Positions 8,545-16,451 of a stretch of 64,000 nt of DNA are shown one piece after another. Numbering within the stretch: position 1 is the stretch's first letter; every line of letters begins with the position of its first letter. The position numbers and the translations under genes are program-made. Origin of the DNA: Hyphomicrobiales bacterium (GTDB taxonomy: Bacteria; Pseudomonadota; Alphaproteobacteria; Rhizobiales; Rhizobiaceae); contig UCKU01000027.1 of NCBI GenBank assembly GCA_900473185.1, positions 99,237 to 163,236 on the forward strand, given 5' to 3'. The notes beneath the pieces were generated by a model. The model worked only from the letters and a program-made list of their open reading frames with translations. It ran no database searches and was not told the origin of the DNA.

Positions 8545-8811
8545 ATGGAAGCGCTACTTCCGCTCATCACACAACTGGTTGCAGGCGCAGTCGGCGGCAA
8601 TGTCGCAAGTGCTGCGCTGAAACAGCAGGCGATCAATGTCGTTGCCCGCACGATTGCGGGCGCCATCGGCGGCATTGGCGGCGGCATGCTGCTCAGCATG
8701 GTCGGCGGGGAAGCATCAATGACCGGGCTGGTTGCCGACGGCATTGGCGGATTGATCGGTGGCGGCATCCTTTCGACGGTCGCCGGGCTGGTCATGGCCA
8801 AGGCACGCTAA
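8545..8811 (+). CDS. Small glycine-rich membrane protein, hypothetical
   Basis: An 88-residue protein starting MEALLPLITQLVAG. It is rich in glycine and alanine and contains two likely membrane-spanning or membrane-inserting segments with GxxxG packing (GAIGGIGGGMLLSMVGG and ADGIGGLIGGGILSTVAG), ending with the basic MAKAR. No family function is recognised. The start at 8545 is chosen because AGAGGAGAAAATC precedes it; an earlier in-frame start at 8488 gives only charged, unconserved sequence. Confidence 0.7.
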   Translation: MEALLPLITQLVAGAVGGNVASAALKQQAINVVARTIAGAIGGIGGGMLLSMVGGEASMTGLVADGIGGLIGGGILSTVAGLVMAKAR

Positions 8812-8894
8812 AGGTTCGGACGCGCTGGACGGTGGATAGCGAAACGGCCCGGCAGACGCATGCGCCTGGCCGGGTGGCATGATCGGTTGATGGT

Positions 8895-9209
8895 TTATTC
8901 GGCGGCGATAGCAGCGGCCGAAGAGACTTCCTTCCTGTAGTCGTTCATCAGCGTTTCGGAGATCGTCGCCGGCGTGACGCAATACGGACCGATTTCAGAC
9001 ACGGGAGTAACTTCCGTTGTCGAACCGGTCTGGCAGCGTCCGGAGAAGCTGCTCAGCTCTTCCGGGAGGAGTGCTCGTTCGACGACGTAAACGCCACCGC
9101 GTTTGGCAAGCTCAATCACCGTCCGGTGGGTGATGCCGTTCAGGAAGCAATCCGCGGTCAGCGTATGAATGACGCCATCCTCGACGAAGACGGTATTGGC
9201 GCCCTCGCC
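8895..9209 (-). pseudogene. 3' remnant of a branched-chain amino acid aminotransferase gene (ilvE-like)
   Basis: About 105 codons read as the C-terminal third of a class IV aminotransferase: GEGANTVFVEDGVIHTL, then DCFLNGITHRTVIELAKRGG, ELSSFSG and TGSTTEVTPVSEIGPY, ending at a proper stop. GITxxTVIELA and TEVTPVxEIG are characteristic of IlvE/BCAT. Upstream, the frame loses all similarity (reading DYERFRPGEPHQR) and hits a stop at 9249-9251. The N-terminal two thirds, including the PLP lysine, is absent, so this is a truncated relic without activity. It lies just upstream of and divergent to the marR gene. A functional ilvE must exist elsewhere if the strain makes branched-chain amino acids. 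Confidence 0.82.
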
Positions 9210-9559
9210 ACGTTGATGCGGTTCGCCTGGGCGGAAACGCTCATAATCTCACGCCCGCGCGTCGTGCGATCGGCCGGACGTAAGCTTCCGGGAACTGAAA
9301 CCATCCTTGCCTCCTTTGGCGCGTTTGCGCCATGTCTGTTGATTGTTGTCCCCATTACGTTCTATCCACTGGCGCAAGGGGAAATTGCGCGTTGCGTTGG
9401 AGATTTGCCGGGCGGGCTTTAGTTTCCGGGGAAAGAACAGTCCGCGCGGAGGCTCCCGCAACGTTCGGGGAAGCTAGCGGCGACGCAAGATACGTCAATA
9501 AAGCTGACATATTCTGCGGAAGTTTCGCAAGGCTTGTGCCAAAAGAGAGGAAATGCCGA
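9210..9559. other. Gene-free region between the ilvE relic and the marR operon
   Basis: About 350 bp with no supported ORF. It contains the deletion junction of the truncated ilvE gene near 9210. It must also contain the promoter of the plus-strand marR - response regulator - kinase operon, though no clear hexamer pair stands out. Confidence 0.45.
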
Positions 9560-10051
9560 GTGCCACGACAGACCAGCTCGAAAGCAGGCAAACCTGAGCC
9601 GCTGGCCACGCCGATGGAGGATGTCGGGATCATCGATTTCGAGATCATCGAGCTGTTCTTCTTCGCTTATCGCGACTTCGTATCCGATCCTGACGCCATT
9701 CTCGAAAAAAGCGGTTTTGGGCGGGCGCATCACCGCGTCGTGCACTTCGTCAACCGAAATCCGGGCATGACGGTCGCCGATCTGCTCGATACGCTGAAGA
9801 TCACCAAGCAGAGCCTTGCAAGAGTGCTGAAACAACTGATCGATTCAGGCTATATTCGGCAGGTGGCAGGCCCGGAGGATCGCCGGCAGCGCAAGCTCTA
9901 TCCCACCAAATCGGGCAGGGAGCTGGCGCTGGCGCTCGCCGAGCCGCAATCACGCCGTATTGAACGGGCATTCGAGGGAGCTACCCCGGAGGCGCGCGAG
10001 GGCGTAAAGGCATTCCTCAGAGGTATGCGAGACAGACAGAAGGCGGATTGA
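9560..10051 (+). CDS. petP: MarR-family transcriptional regulator (PetP-like)
   Basis: A 163-residue winged-helix regulator. The conserved body is EDVGIIDFEIIELFFFAYRDF, RAHHRVVHFVNRNPGMTVADL, then the recognition region LKITKQSLARVLKQL and the wing GPEDRRQRKLYPTKSG. A GTG start at 9560 (VPRQTSSKAG) is chosen because AGAGAGG lies nine bases upstream; the ATG at 9553 is out of frame. Its stop abuts the response-regulator start (TGAATG). The pairing of a MarR protein with an OmpR-type regulator recalls PetP/PetR of Rhodobacter, where they affect cytochrome bc1 expression; the target here is not known. Confidence 0.88.
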   Translation: MPRQTSSKAGKPEPLATPMEDVGIIDFEIIELFFFAYRDFVSDPDAILEKSGFGRAHHRVVHFVNRNPGMTVADLLDTLKITKQSLARVLKQLIDSGYIRQVAGPEDRRQRKLYPTKSGRELALALAEPQSRRIERAFEGATPEAREGVKAFLRGMRDRQKAD

Positions 10052-10753
10052 ATGGCGGTCAAGACAGGCATTTCCGATGACGCGGCGCATCTTCTCGTCG
10101 TCGACGACGATACCCGTATCCGCGCGTTGCTGAACCGCTACCTGACGGAAAACGGTTTTCGCGTGACCATTGCCTCTGACGGGGCGGAGGCGCAGCGCAA
10201 GCTGGCGGGGCTCGATTTCGACCTCATCATCATGGACGTGATGATGCCAGGCGAATCCGGCATCGAGGTGACACGCGGGCTCAGGGCTGTGAAGAACGTG
10301 CCGATCATCATGCTGACGGCGCTTGCCGAATCCGACAGCCGTATTGCCGGGCTTGAAGCCGGCGCCGACGATTATCTTCCCAAGCCTTTCGATCCACGCG
10401 AACTCGTCCTGCGTGTCAACAATATCCTGCGGCGCAACAGCGGCGGCGATACGCCGAAGATCGAGCAGATCATGTTCGGGCCTTACACCTTCTCGCTGAC
10501 GCGCAAGGAACTGAAGAAGGCCGCTGAGGTGATCCGCCTGACGGATCGCGAGCAGGAGATCATGCTGCTTTTTGCCCGCCGGGCCGGCGACACGATCCCG
10601 CGGCACGAGCTGATCGGAGACGATGCGGAAGTCGGCGAACGTACCATTGACGTGCAGATCAACCGTCTGCGCCGCAAGATCGAGGATGATCCTGCCAATC
10701 CGGTCTGGCTGCAGACAGTGCGCGGTATCGGATACAGGTTGAGCATCGACTGA
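10052..10753 (+). CDS. petR: OmpR-family response regulator (PetR-like)
   Basis: A 233-residue two-domain regulator. The receiver domain holds the acidic pair in VVDDD (residues 17-20), the phosphoacceptor Asp62 in IIMDVMMPG, and Lys111 in DYLPKPFDP. The C-terminal domain is an OmpR-type winged helix ending LQTVRGIGYRLSID. It starts immediately after the marR stop and is followed 25 bp later by a histidine kinase, so the three genes form a co-transcribed signalling unit. In this arrangement the kinase is the likely phosphodonor. Confidence 0.93.
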   Translation: MAVKTGISDDAAHLLVVDDDTRIRALLNRYLTENGFRVTIASDGAEAQRKLAGLDFDLIIMDVMMPGESGIEVTRGLRAVKNVPIIMLTALAESDSRIAGLEAGADDYLPKPFDPRELVLRVNNILRRNSGGDTPKIEQIMFGPYTFSLTRKELKKAAEVIRLTDREQEIMLLFARRAGDTIPRHELIGDDAEVGERTIDVQINRLRRKIEDDPANPVWLQTVRGIGYRLSID

Positions 10754-10778
10754 AACGACGGGTTCGGGACCGGCGCAA

Positions 10779-12155
10779 ATGGTGACATTCGACAGCTTGC
10801 GGCGGGAAGACCGCTCTCCTGCGCCCGGCTGGCGCTGGTTCGTGCGCTGGCTGCGCCGGCGATTGCCGACGGGCCTCTATACGCGTTCGCTGCTCATCAT
10901 CATCATTCCGATGGTGCTCCTGCAGTCGGTCGTTGCCGCCGTTTTCATGGAGCGTCACTGGCAGATGGTGACGGAGCGGCTGTCGCTCGCCGTCACGCGC
11001 GACATCGCCGCCATCATCGAGGTCATCGACACCTTTCCGCAGGATGCTGATTATAGCGATATAACCCGCATTGCCCGCGACCAACTCAACCTGCAGATTT
11101 CGATCGAGCCGGATGGAGATTTACCGCCGCCGCGCATCAAGCCGTTCTTCTCGATCCTCGACGGCATCCTGAGCGACGAGATCACCGAGGAGATCCGCCG
11201 GCCGTTCTGGATCGATACCGTCGGCAATTCCAACCTCATCGAGATCCGCATCAAGCTCGACAACCGCATCCTGCGTGTGATCACAAAACGCAGTCAGGCC
11301 TATGCATCGAACACGCATATCTTCATTCTCTGGATGGTCGGCGCGTCACTCGTGCTGATCGCGATCTCGATCCTGTTCCTGCGCGGCCAGATCCGGCCGA
11401 TCCTCAATCTGGCGCGGGCGGCGGAAAACTTCGGCAAGGGACAGAAGGCCGACAGTTTCTATCCGCGCGGCGCTGACGAAGTTCGCCGCGCCGGTCTTGC
11501 TTTCATTCTCATGCGTGAACGTATCGAGCGGCAGATGGAGCAGCGCACCGCGATGCTTTCTGGCGTCAGCCACGACCTCAGAACCATCCTGACGCGTTTC
11601 AAGCTGCAGCTGGCGCTTGCCGGAGACAACCCTGATCTTGCCGGGCTCAACGAAGACGTCAACGACATGCAGACCATGCTGGAAGCCTATATGGCCTTTG
11701 CCAAGGGTGAGGTGGAGGAGGATGTCGGCGAGCTGAAGCTTAGCGAGATCTTCGAGAAGCTCGAGATCGATTTCGAGCTGCACGGCAAGGTGTTGACCTA
11801 TTCCATCGAGGGCGAGGACCATATCTCGGTGCGCCCCAATGCCTTCCTGCGACTTGTGACCAATCTCGCCTCGAATGCAAGGCGCTATGCCGACACGCTC
11901 CACATTGAGGCCAAGCATGGTGCAAAGTGGCTGACGATTGTCTTCGATGACAATGGTCCAGGCATTCCGGAGAAGTACCGGGAGGACGTGTTCAAGCCGT
12001 TCTTCCGGCTGGATAGCGCGCGCAATCTCGATGCATCGGGCACTGGTCTCGGGCTTGCCATCGTCAGGGATATCGCGCGCAGCCACGGCGGCAATATCAC
12101 GCTTGGCGACAGCCCGCTCGGTGGGCTGAGAGCGACTGTGCGTCTTCCGGCCTAG
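10779..12155 (+). CDS. Membrane sensor histidine kinase (EnvZ-like, HAMP)
   Basis: A 458-residue inner-membrane kinase. TM1 lies at about residues 38-57, followed by a periplasmic loop of about 120 residues and TM2 at about 179-200. After them come a HAMP domain, the H box SGVSHDLRT with phosphorylated His265, an N box (NLASNARRYA), a G1 box (DDNGPGIP) and a G2 box (GTGLGLAIV). This is the EnvZ-type layout. It is the likely cognate kinase of the preceding OmpR-type regulator. The signal sensed by the periplasmic domain is unknown. Its stop codon shares the tetranucleotide CTAG with the stop of the convergent hxlR gene. Confidence 0.92.
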   Translation: MVTFDSLRREDRSPAPGWRWFVRWLRRRLPTGLYTRSLLIIIIPMVLLQSVVAAVFMERHWQMVTERLSLAVTRDIAAIIEVIDTFPQDADYSDITRIARDQLNLQISIEPDGDLPPPRIKPFFSILDGILSDEITEEIRRPFWIDTVGNSNLIEIRIKLDNRILRVITKRSQAYASNTHIFILWMVGASLVLIAISILFLRGQIRPILNLARAAENFGKGQKADSFYPRGADEVRRAGLAFILMRERIERQMEQRTAMLSGVSHDLRTILTRFKLQLALAGDNPDLAGLNEDVNDMQTMLEAYMAFAKGEVEEDVGELKLSEIFEKLEIDFELHGKVLTYSIEGEDHISVRPNAFLRLVTNLASNARRYADTLHIEAKHGAKWLTIVFDDNGPGIPEKYREDVFKPFFRLDSARNLDASGTGLGLAIVRDIARSHGGNITLGDSPLGGLRATVRLPA

Positions 12156-12532
12156 CTTTTTGCAGCCGGTTTGGGGGCGTCGAATTCATTCAGGTGGATG
12201 ACGATCCAGCGCCAGAGCGAGACGACCTGTGTCAGCAGTTCGCCGCCGAGCGGCGTCAGCTCGTATTCCACGCGCGGCGGCACCTGCGGATAGAGCGTGC
12301 GGATGACGAGGCCGTCGCTTTCGAGCGTGCGCAATGTCTGTGTCAGCACCTTCTGGCTGATATCCTCCACCCGCTCCAACACTCTTGAAAACCGCAAGGG
12401 GCCATCGGCCTCAGAAAGCACGTGGAGGACGCGCAGCGGCCACTTGGCTGCGGCGCGCTCCAGCATCTGCCGGGCTCGCGTATCCTGCTCGTCGCTCATG
12501 TCGCGGCAAAAATCGAAGATGTCGTCTTTCAT
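12152..12532 (-). CDS. HxlR-family transcriptional regulator
   Basis: A 126-residue winged-helix regulator of the HxlR type: AAKWPLRVLHVLSEADGPLRF, then RVLERVEDISQKVLTQTLR and the wing LYPQVPPRVEYELTPLG. Many members sense electrophiles or redox state through a cysteine near the N-terminus; here the only cysteine is Cys9 in FDFCRDM, so such sensing is possible but not shown. It is divergent from an SDR oxidoreductase gene, which is the usual target arrangement for this family. Confidence 0.9.
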   Translation of the reverse strand: MKDDIFDFCRDMSDEQDTRARQMLERAAAKWPLRVLHVLSEADGPLRFSRVLERVEDISQKVLTQTLRTLESDGLVIRTLYPQVPPRVEYELTPLGGELLTQVVSLWRWIVIHLNEFDAPKPAAKS

Positions 12533-12563
12533 TACAGTTACTTTCAGGTGTGTATAGATCTCT

Positions 12564-12587
12564 AAGGTACCTTCTTTCCACTGGAAA
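12564..12587. promoter_or_regulatory. Candidate HxlR operator: two adjacent palindromes
   Basis: Between the divergent hxlR and SDR genes lie AAGGTACCTT (12564-12573), a perfect 10-bp palindrome, and TTTCCACTGGAAA (12575-12587), a 6+6 palindrome. Their position in a 98-bp divergent gap fits an autoregulated operator; binding is inference. Confidence 0.4.
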
Positions 12588-12630
12588 CAATAGATCCTAA
12601 ATGGAGCGGGAACCGAAAAGGAGGTTTCCC

Positions 12631-13503
12631 ATGTCGAAGGTTTGGTTGATTACAGGAAGTTCGCGCGGCCTCGGGCGTGCGCTCGCTAATGCCGTGCTCG
12701 AGGCCGGCGACAAGCTGGTCGCGACCGCGCGCGATCCCGGCCAGCTTGCCGATCTCGTTGATGCGTATGGCCCCCGCGTTCTCGCTTTACCGCTCGATGT
12801 GACCGATGAGGCGGCGGCGGAAGCGGCGGTGAAGACCGCGGTCGAAACGTTCGGCAGGCTCGACGTGCTGGTCAACAATGCCGGTTACGGCAATGTCGCG
12901 CCGATCGAGGATACGAGTCTTGCGGATTTCCGGGCGCAGATCGAGACCAATCTCTTCGGCACTGTTATCATGACCAAGGCAGCGATCCCGGTCATGCGCG
13001 GGCAGGGGGCAGGGCACATCATTCAGTTCTCCTCCGTCGGCGGCAGGATCGGTCCTGTCGGGCGTGCGCCCTATGCGGCGGCAAAATGGGGTGTCGAGGG
13101 CTTTTCCGAAGTGCTCTCCAAGGAGGTCGGGCCGCTCGGCATCAAGGTAACGGTGATCGAGCCTGGCGGTTTCCGCACGGATTTCGCAGGCTCGTCGACG
13201 GCGATTTACGAAGGCCGTCCGGAATATGCCGAAACGGTTGGCGCGATGGCAGATTACCAACGCAACTATAATGGCCGCCAACCCGGTGATCCGGCCAAGG
13301 CCGCCGCCGTAGTCCTGCACATTGCCTCGCTCGATACGCCGCCACTACGCCTGTTGCTCGGCAGCGACGCGGCCGCGGCCGTGGAAAGGGCGGATGCTGC
13401 GCGAATGGAAGCCGATCGCGCTTGGCGCGTCGTCAGCCAGTCGACCGATTTTGAACAGGACGGAGGTGCCAAGCCTATGCGCTGGGAGAAGAAGGCCGGC
13501 TAA
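12631..13503 (+). CDS. Short-chain dehydrogenase/reductase (SDR)
   Basis: A 290-residue classical-type SDR. Visible features are the cofactor loop TGSSRGLGRAL (residues 8-18), the structural NNAGYG, and the catalytic set Ser134/135 (QFSSVGGRIG), Tyr148 and Lys152 (YAAAKWG). The substrate is not predictable; related rhizobial proteins are annotated simply as oxidoreductases. The start at 12631 has a strong AAAAGGAGG upstream, so the longer frame from 12601 is rejected. It is divergent from hxlR, which likely controls it, and ends before a bidirectional terminator. Confidence 0.92.
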   Translation: MSKVWLITGSSRGLGRALANAVLEAGDKLVATARDPGQLADLVDAYGPRVLALPLDVTDEAAAEAAVKTAVETFGRLDVLVNNAGYGNVAPIEDTSLADFRAQIETNLFGTVIMTKAAIPVMRGQGAGHIIQFSSVGGRIGPVGRAPYAAAKWGVEGFSEVLSKEVGPLGIKVTVIEPGGFRTDFAGSSTAIYEGRPEYAETVGAMADYQRNYNGRQPGDPAKAAAVVLHIASLDTPPLRLLLGSDAAAAVERADAARMEADRAWRVVSQSTDFEQDGGAKPMRWEKKAG

Positions 13504-13516
13504 GGTGTGGACAAAA

Positions 13517-13546
13517 GAAAAGCGCCGCACTGTGGCGGCGCTTTTC
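13517..13546. terminator. Bidirectional terminator between SDR and BA14K genes
   Basis: GAAAAGCGCCGC pairs with GCGGCGCTTTTC around a short loop. A-rich and T-rich flanks make it usable from both sides. It sits between the convergent SDR and BA14K genes. Confidence 0.85.
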
Positions 13547-13566
13547 GTCTGAATATCTTCAGCCTA

Positions 13567-14037
13567 TCAGCTTGCGACGCAGAAGTGTTCGCGACCGTCA
13601 TTGCCGACATAGGTGCCGCTCTGCGGATCGAAGCTGCGGTAGCGATAAGAGCAATAGCGCTGCCATTGAGCGCTCCAGGGTTCCATGGCGCTGACTGGGC
13701 GACCATAGACGGGGCGACCGTAGACCGGCTCGGAATAGACGGGTTCGGAGTAGACCGGACGCGCGCGGTAAACCGGGGGCGGAGCATATTCCGGCTCATA
13801 GACCGGCGGGTCGATGTAGCGGCGCTCTTCATAAACCGGGCCATTATTGGCATTGGCGATGGCAGAGCCGACGATCAGGCCAGTGGCAAGGCCGACAGCA
13901 CCACCGACCAGCGCATCGTTGCCGTGGTCGTGGCCATGACGCCAGTAGCGATCGCCTGCAGAGGCTTCGCCGATGGCCGAGAGGGTGAGGGCGGCAGCGG
14001 TTGCGGTCAGAAGAATGGTCTTTGCAAGCCTGTTCAT
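13567..14037 (-). CDS. BA14K family secreted protein with PVY repeats
   Basis: A 156-residue exported protein starting MNRLAKTILLTATAAALTLS, with signal-peptide cleavage after GEASA. The mature part has a hydrophobic glycine-rich segment (ALVGGAVGLATGLIVGSAI). A tandem run of PVY-containing units (PVYSEP twice, PVYGRP twice) follows. The C-terminal BA14K-type motif is WQRYCSYRYRSFDPQSGTY with two cysteines. BA14K of Brucella is an immunogenic protein with reported lectin-like activity; the function here is unknown. The start at 14037 is preferred over 14139 because the signal peptide begins there. Confidence 0.88.
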   Translation of the reverse strand: MNRLAKTILLTATAAALTLSAIGEASAGDRYWRHGHDHGNDALVGGAVGLATGLIVGSAIANANNGPVYEERRYIDPPVYEPEYAPPPVYRARPVYSEPVYSEPVYGRPVYGRPVSAMEPWSAQWQRYCSYRYRSFDPQSGTYVGNDGREHFCVAS

Positions 14038-14126
14038 GGCGTAAAATCCCGGTAGCGGGAACCGGAAGCGGTCCCTTCTCAATGGTTCTGAAACTAGCGG
14101 CGTCATGCTGAACGAAGGCTGAACGA

Positions 14127-14151
14127 CAAAACCCGGCATCGCTGCCGGGCT
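14127..14151 (-). terminator. Rho-independent terminator of cspA
   Basis: On the minus strand CCCGGCA pairs with TGCCGGG around GCGA, followed by TTTTG. It is 31 bp past the cspA stop. Confidence 0.75.
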
Positions 14152-14181
14152 TCAACTCGAATTCCACGCCTATGCGAGGGT

Positions 14182-14397
14182 TCAGCCTGAAATCTGCAGA
14201 TTGACGGCCTTCGGGCCCTTGCCGCGGCGATCCGGCTCCGTGTCGAAGCTTACTTTCTGGTTTTCCGTCAGACCGGCCAGACCGGAAGCCTGAACGGCAG
14301 AAATGTGAACGAAGATATCGGCGCCACCTTTGTCCGGCTTGATAAAGCCGAAGCCCTTGTCGGTATTAAAGAATTTTACAGTGCCAGTCTCGGCCAT
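14182..14397 (-). CDS. cspA: Cold-shock protein CspA family
   Basis: A 71-residue single cold-shock domain with both nucleic-acid-binding motifs: RNP1 KGFGFI and RNP2 IFVHIS, preceded by GTVKFFN. Such proteins are small RNA chaperones that melt structured mRNA; not all members are cold-inducible. The gene has AGGACCTGAGG just ahead of its ATG. The 489-bp gene-free region upstream could hold a long regulated leader, as is usual for cold-inducible csp genes, but no specific element was identified. Confidence 0.95.
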   Translation of the reverse strand: MAETGTVKFFNTDKGFGFIKPDKGGADIFVHISAVQASGLAGLTENQKVSFDTEPDRRGKGPKAVNLQISG

Positions 14398-14886
14398 GCC
14401 TCAGGTCCTTTTGTCTCCGCCCGCCATCCACACGGGCAGCATTACGCTATTGCCTTCTTGCGAAGACGCTGGCAGGCAGATCTTGAAATGTGAGAAAAAG
14501 GTCCCCTCTACCTCCGCCGGTTCCAGACAGGACTTAACGCCTGCTGTTTTTTGGGACCGGCTGACCGGAATATTAGCGTTTCCGGCTCGCAAATTCTTAA
14601 GGACTTCCCATGCTCGCAAAATGCCCGAACGCGCGAAGAGTGCTGCGTTTGAAGGATTTTGGCAAGCAAAAGTTTTTTAACGTGTCCCTAAGAACACACC
14701 CGCAAATATGGCCTGTTTTCGCAAAAACGCAAAAAATCCTCCGTCGGGAGCAAATGATTAACGTTTTATATCGTCTGCAATATAAGTTCCGGGCAGATTT
14801 TACCAAAAATGCAACGCTAGCGCGTCTTAACACCTGCTTAAAAAAAATTTCAGATGGCACTAAACGCCCCACAAATGGACGCGTGT
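14398..14886. other. AT-rich gene-free region upstream of cspA
   Basis: About 490 bp between cspA and the DMT transporter, the AT-rich part being about 14640-14850. Open frames on both strands here have no protein-like composition. It probably contains the cspA promoter and leader. No hairpin or promoter pair is clear enough to mark. Confidence 0.45.
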
Positions 14887-15783
14887 TCAGGCCGTTTGCG
14901 AGCGTCGGCGGGTCATTTCGGGCACGAGCTCGACTACAAGCATAGCGGTAAACATCAGCGCACAACCGATATAGCCGAGCGGCGGCATGCTCTCGCCCAA
15001 AAGAAGTGCGGCGAGCGAGGCACCGAACAGTGCTTCGGCGGAGAGGAAGATCGCCGCCTGTGACGGCGTGGTGTAGCGCTGGGCGACGACCTGCAGCACG
15101 AAGGCGACGCCCGAGGAGAAGATGCCGACATAGAGGATTTCGGGTGCTGCTGCGCGGATATCTGACAGGCTGATAGGTTCGAAAATGGCGGCGATGATGA
15201 GCGCGCAGACTGCCGTGACCGCAAACTGGGCGCTGGACAGAGCAAGTGGCCGACCCGTTTCACCAACCGTCGTTCCGGCAAGCGTGATCTGGACCGACCA
15301 GAAGATGGCGCAAACGACCGTCAGCAGATCCCCCACTGTCAGGGTCGAAAGCTGGCCGCCCGACAGCATGTAAATGCCGGACACGGCCATGATGGCGCCC
15401 GGCCAGATGATCCAGTGCGGCGAGCGGCGCAGGAAGAAGACGGCAATCAGCGGCACGAAGATCACATAGAGGCCGGTGATGAAGCTGGAATTGGTGACGG
15501 TCGTCGTCTGCAGGCCGACCTGCTGTGTCGACGCGCCGCCGAAGAGCGCCAGTCCGATCAAAAGATAGAGACCGAGATGTCTGCGGCTGGTTGCGATCTT
15601 TGCCTTGCGGGCTTCGAAGAGCGTGAAGGGCAGGGTGGCAAGTGCAGCGATGGCGAAGCGCAGGCCGATGAACCAGAAGGGACCGATCGCCTTCATTGCC
15701 GTCGACTGGGCGACGAAGCCTCCGCCCCAGATGGCGGCTGCAAGCAATAGAAGAAGGTTCGCCTGAATGCGCGTCATTTTCAC
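14887..15783 (-). CDS. EamA/DMT-superfamily transporter
   Basis: A 298-residue inner-membrane protein with about ten hydrophobic helices in two EamA repeats. Repeat one begins LLLLLAAAIWGGGFVAQ and repeat two near VGDLLTVVCAIFWSVQI. PSQAAIFLSAEALFGASLAALLLGE near the C-terminus is the usual EamA closing segment. These carriers export metabolites or drugs; the substrate cannot be read from sequence. It stands alone, convergent with nothing on its 3' side and divergent from the DUF1176-like gene. Confidence 0.88.
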   Translation of the reverse strand: MKMTRIQANLLLLLAAAIWGGGFVAQSTAMKAIGPFWFIGLRFAIAALATLPFTLFEARKAKIATSRRHLGLYLLIGLALFGGASTQQVGLQTTTVTNSSFITGLYVIFVPLIAVFFLRRSPHWIIWPGAIMAVSGIYMLSGGQLSTLTVGDLLTVVCAIFWSVQITLAGTTVGETGRPLALSSAQFAVTAVCALIIAAIFEPISLSDIRAAAPEILYVGIFSSGVAFVLQVVAQRYTTPSQAAIFLSAEALFGASLAALLLGESMPPLGYIGCALMFTAMLVVELVPEMTRRRSQTA

Positions 15784-15887
15784 CCTCGATGTTGGGGAAG
15801 CGTCTGGGAGTTATGCTCAGCGGGTTAGCAGTTGCATTTCTTTTCGGCAAGGATGAGGATTCCCCAAATGGTTCGGAGGACATGCAG

Positions 15888-16451
15888 ATGAGGGGGCGAC
15901 TGATTGCCGCCGCGATATCAGTCGTTCTGGCGGGGCTTGAGAGCGCTTCAGCCGAGGCTTCCTCGTCCGTCCGGCTGATTTCGCTCTTTGCCGATCTGCC
16001 GGAGTCCGTGCGGGCAGATATCGAGCCTGATGATGGCGATTGTCATATCGAAGAGCGGCGCCTTGCCTATGGCGACGCCTTCGAAGTCACCCAGGAGAAG
16101 GGGATGAGGCTGATCATCGTGCCCTGCGGCCCGGCCGTTGCCTACAACATGCCTTTCGCGATCTATGGCGGTTATGGCAGCCAGATTTCTCGAACAGTCT
16201 TTCCGATGAAGTTTTCAGAAACGACCGGTGATACGGCTTTCAACATCCGCTACGATGCGATGGAGAGGCGTTTCACCTCCTTCGTAAAGGGGCGTGGCAT
16301 AGGCGATTGCGGCAGCTATTATGCGTGGCGTGTTGCAGAGCCTGGCAACACGGATCTCCTTGTTCTCGAGGAAGTGCGCATCAAGGAAGAGTGCGATGCA
16401 AGGGCCGATAGCGGTCCGGCAACATGGCCGCTCGCGTGGAAGCGCCAATGA
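15888..16451 (+). CDS. Secreted DUF1176-like protein, hypothetical
   Basis: A 187-residue protein with an N-terminal signal peptide (MRGRLIAAAISVVLAGLES, cleavage after ASAEA). The C-terminal half, FVKGRGIGDCGSYYAWRVAEP then LEEVRIKEECD, resembles the end of DUF1176 proteins, which are usually about twice as long. Four cysteines suggest disulfides in the periplasm. Function is unknown. The second ATG (15888) is preferred since GGAGGA lies eight bases ahead; the ATG at 15882 is too close. It overlaps the next gene by ATGA. Confidence 0.72.
   Translation: MRGRLIAAAISVVLAGLESASAEASSSVRLISLFADLPESVRADIEPDDGDCHIEERRLAYGDAFEVTQEKGMRLIIVPCGPAVAYNMPFAIYGGYGSQISRTVFPMKFSETTGDTAFNIRYDAMERRFTSFVKGRGIGDCGSYYAWRVAEPGNTDLLVLEEVRIKEECDARADSGPATWPLAWKRQ

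Noticed and set aside
12152..12155. Shared CTAG of the kinase and hxlR stop codons as a regulatory device
   Set aside because: Convergent genes often share stop tetranucleotides by chance.
14597..14965. ORFs of about 110-120 codons on both strands upstream of cspA
   Set aside because: Low-complexity, no ribosome-binding site and no family resemblance, in an AT-rich leader region.
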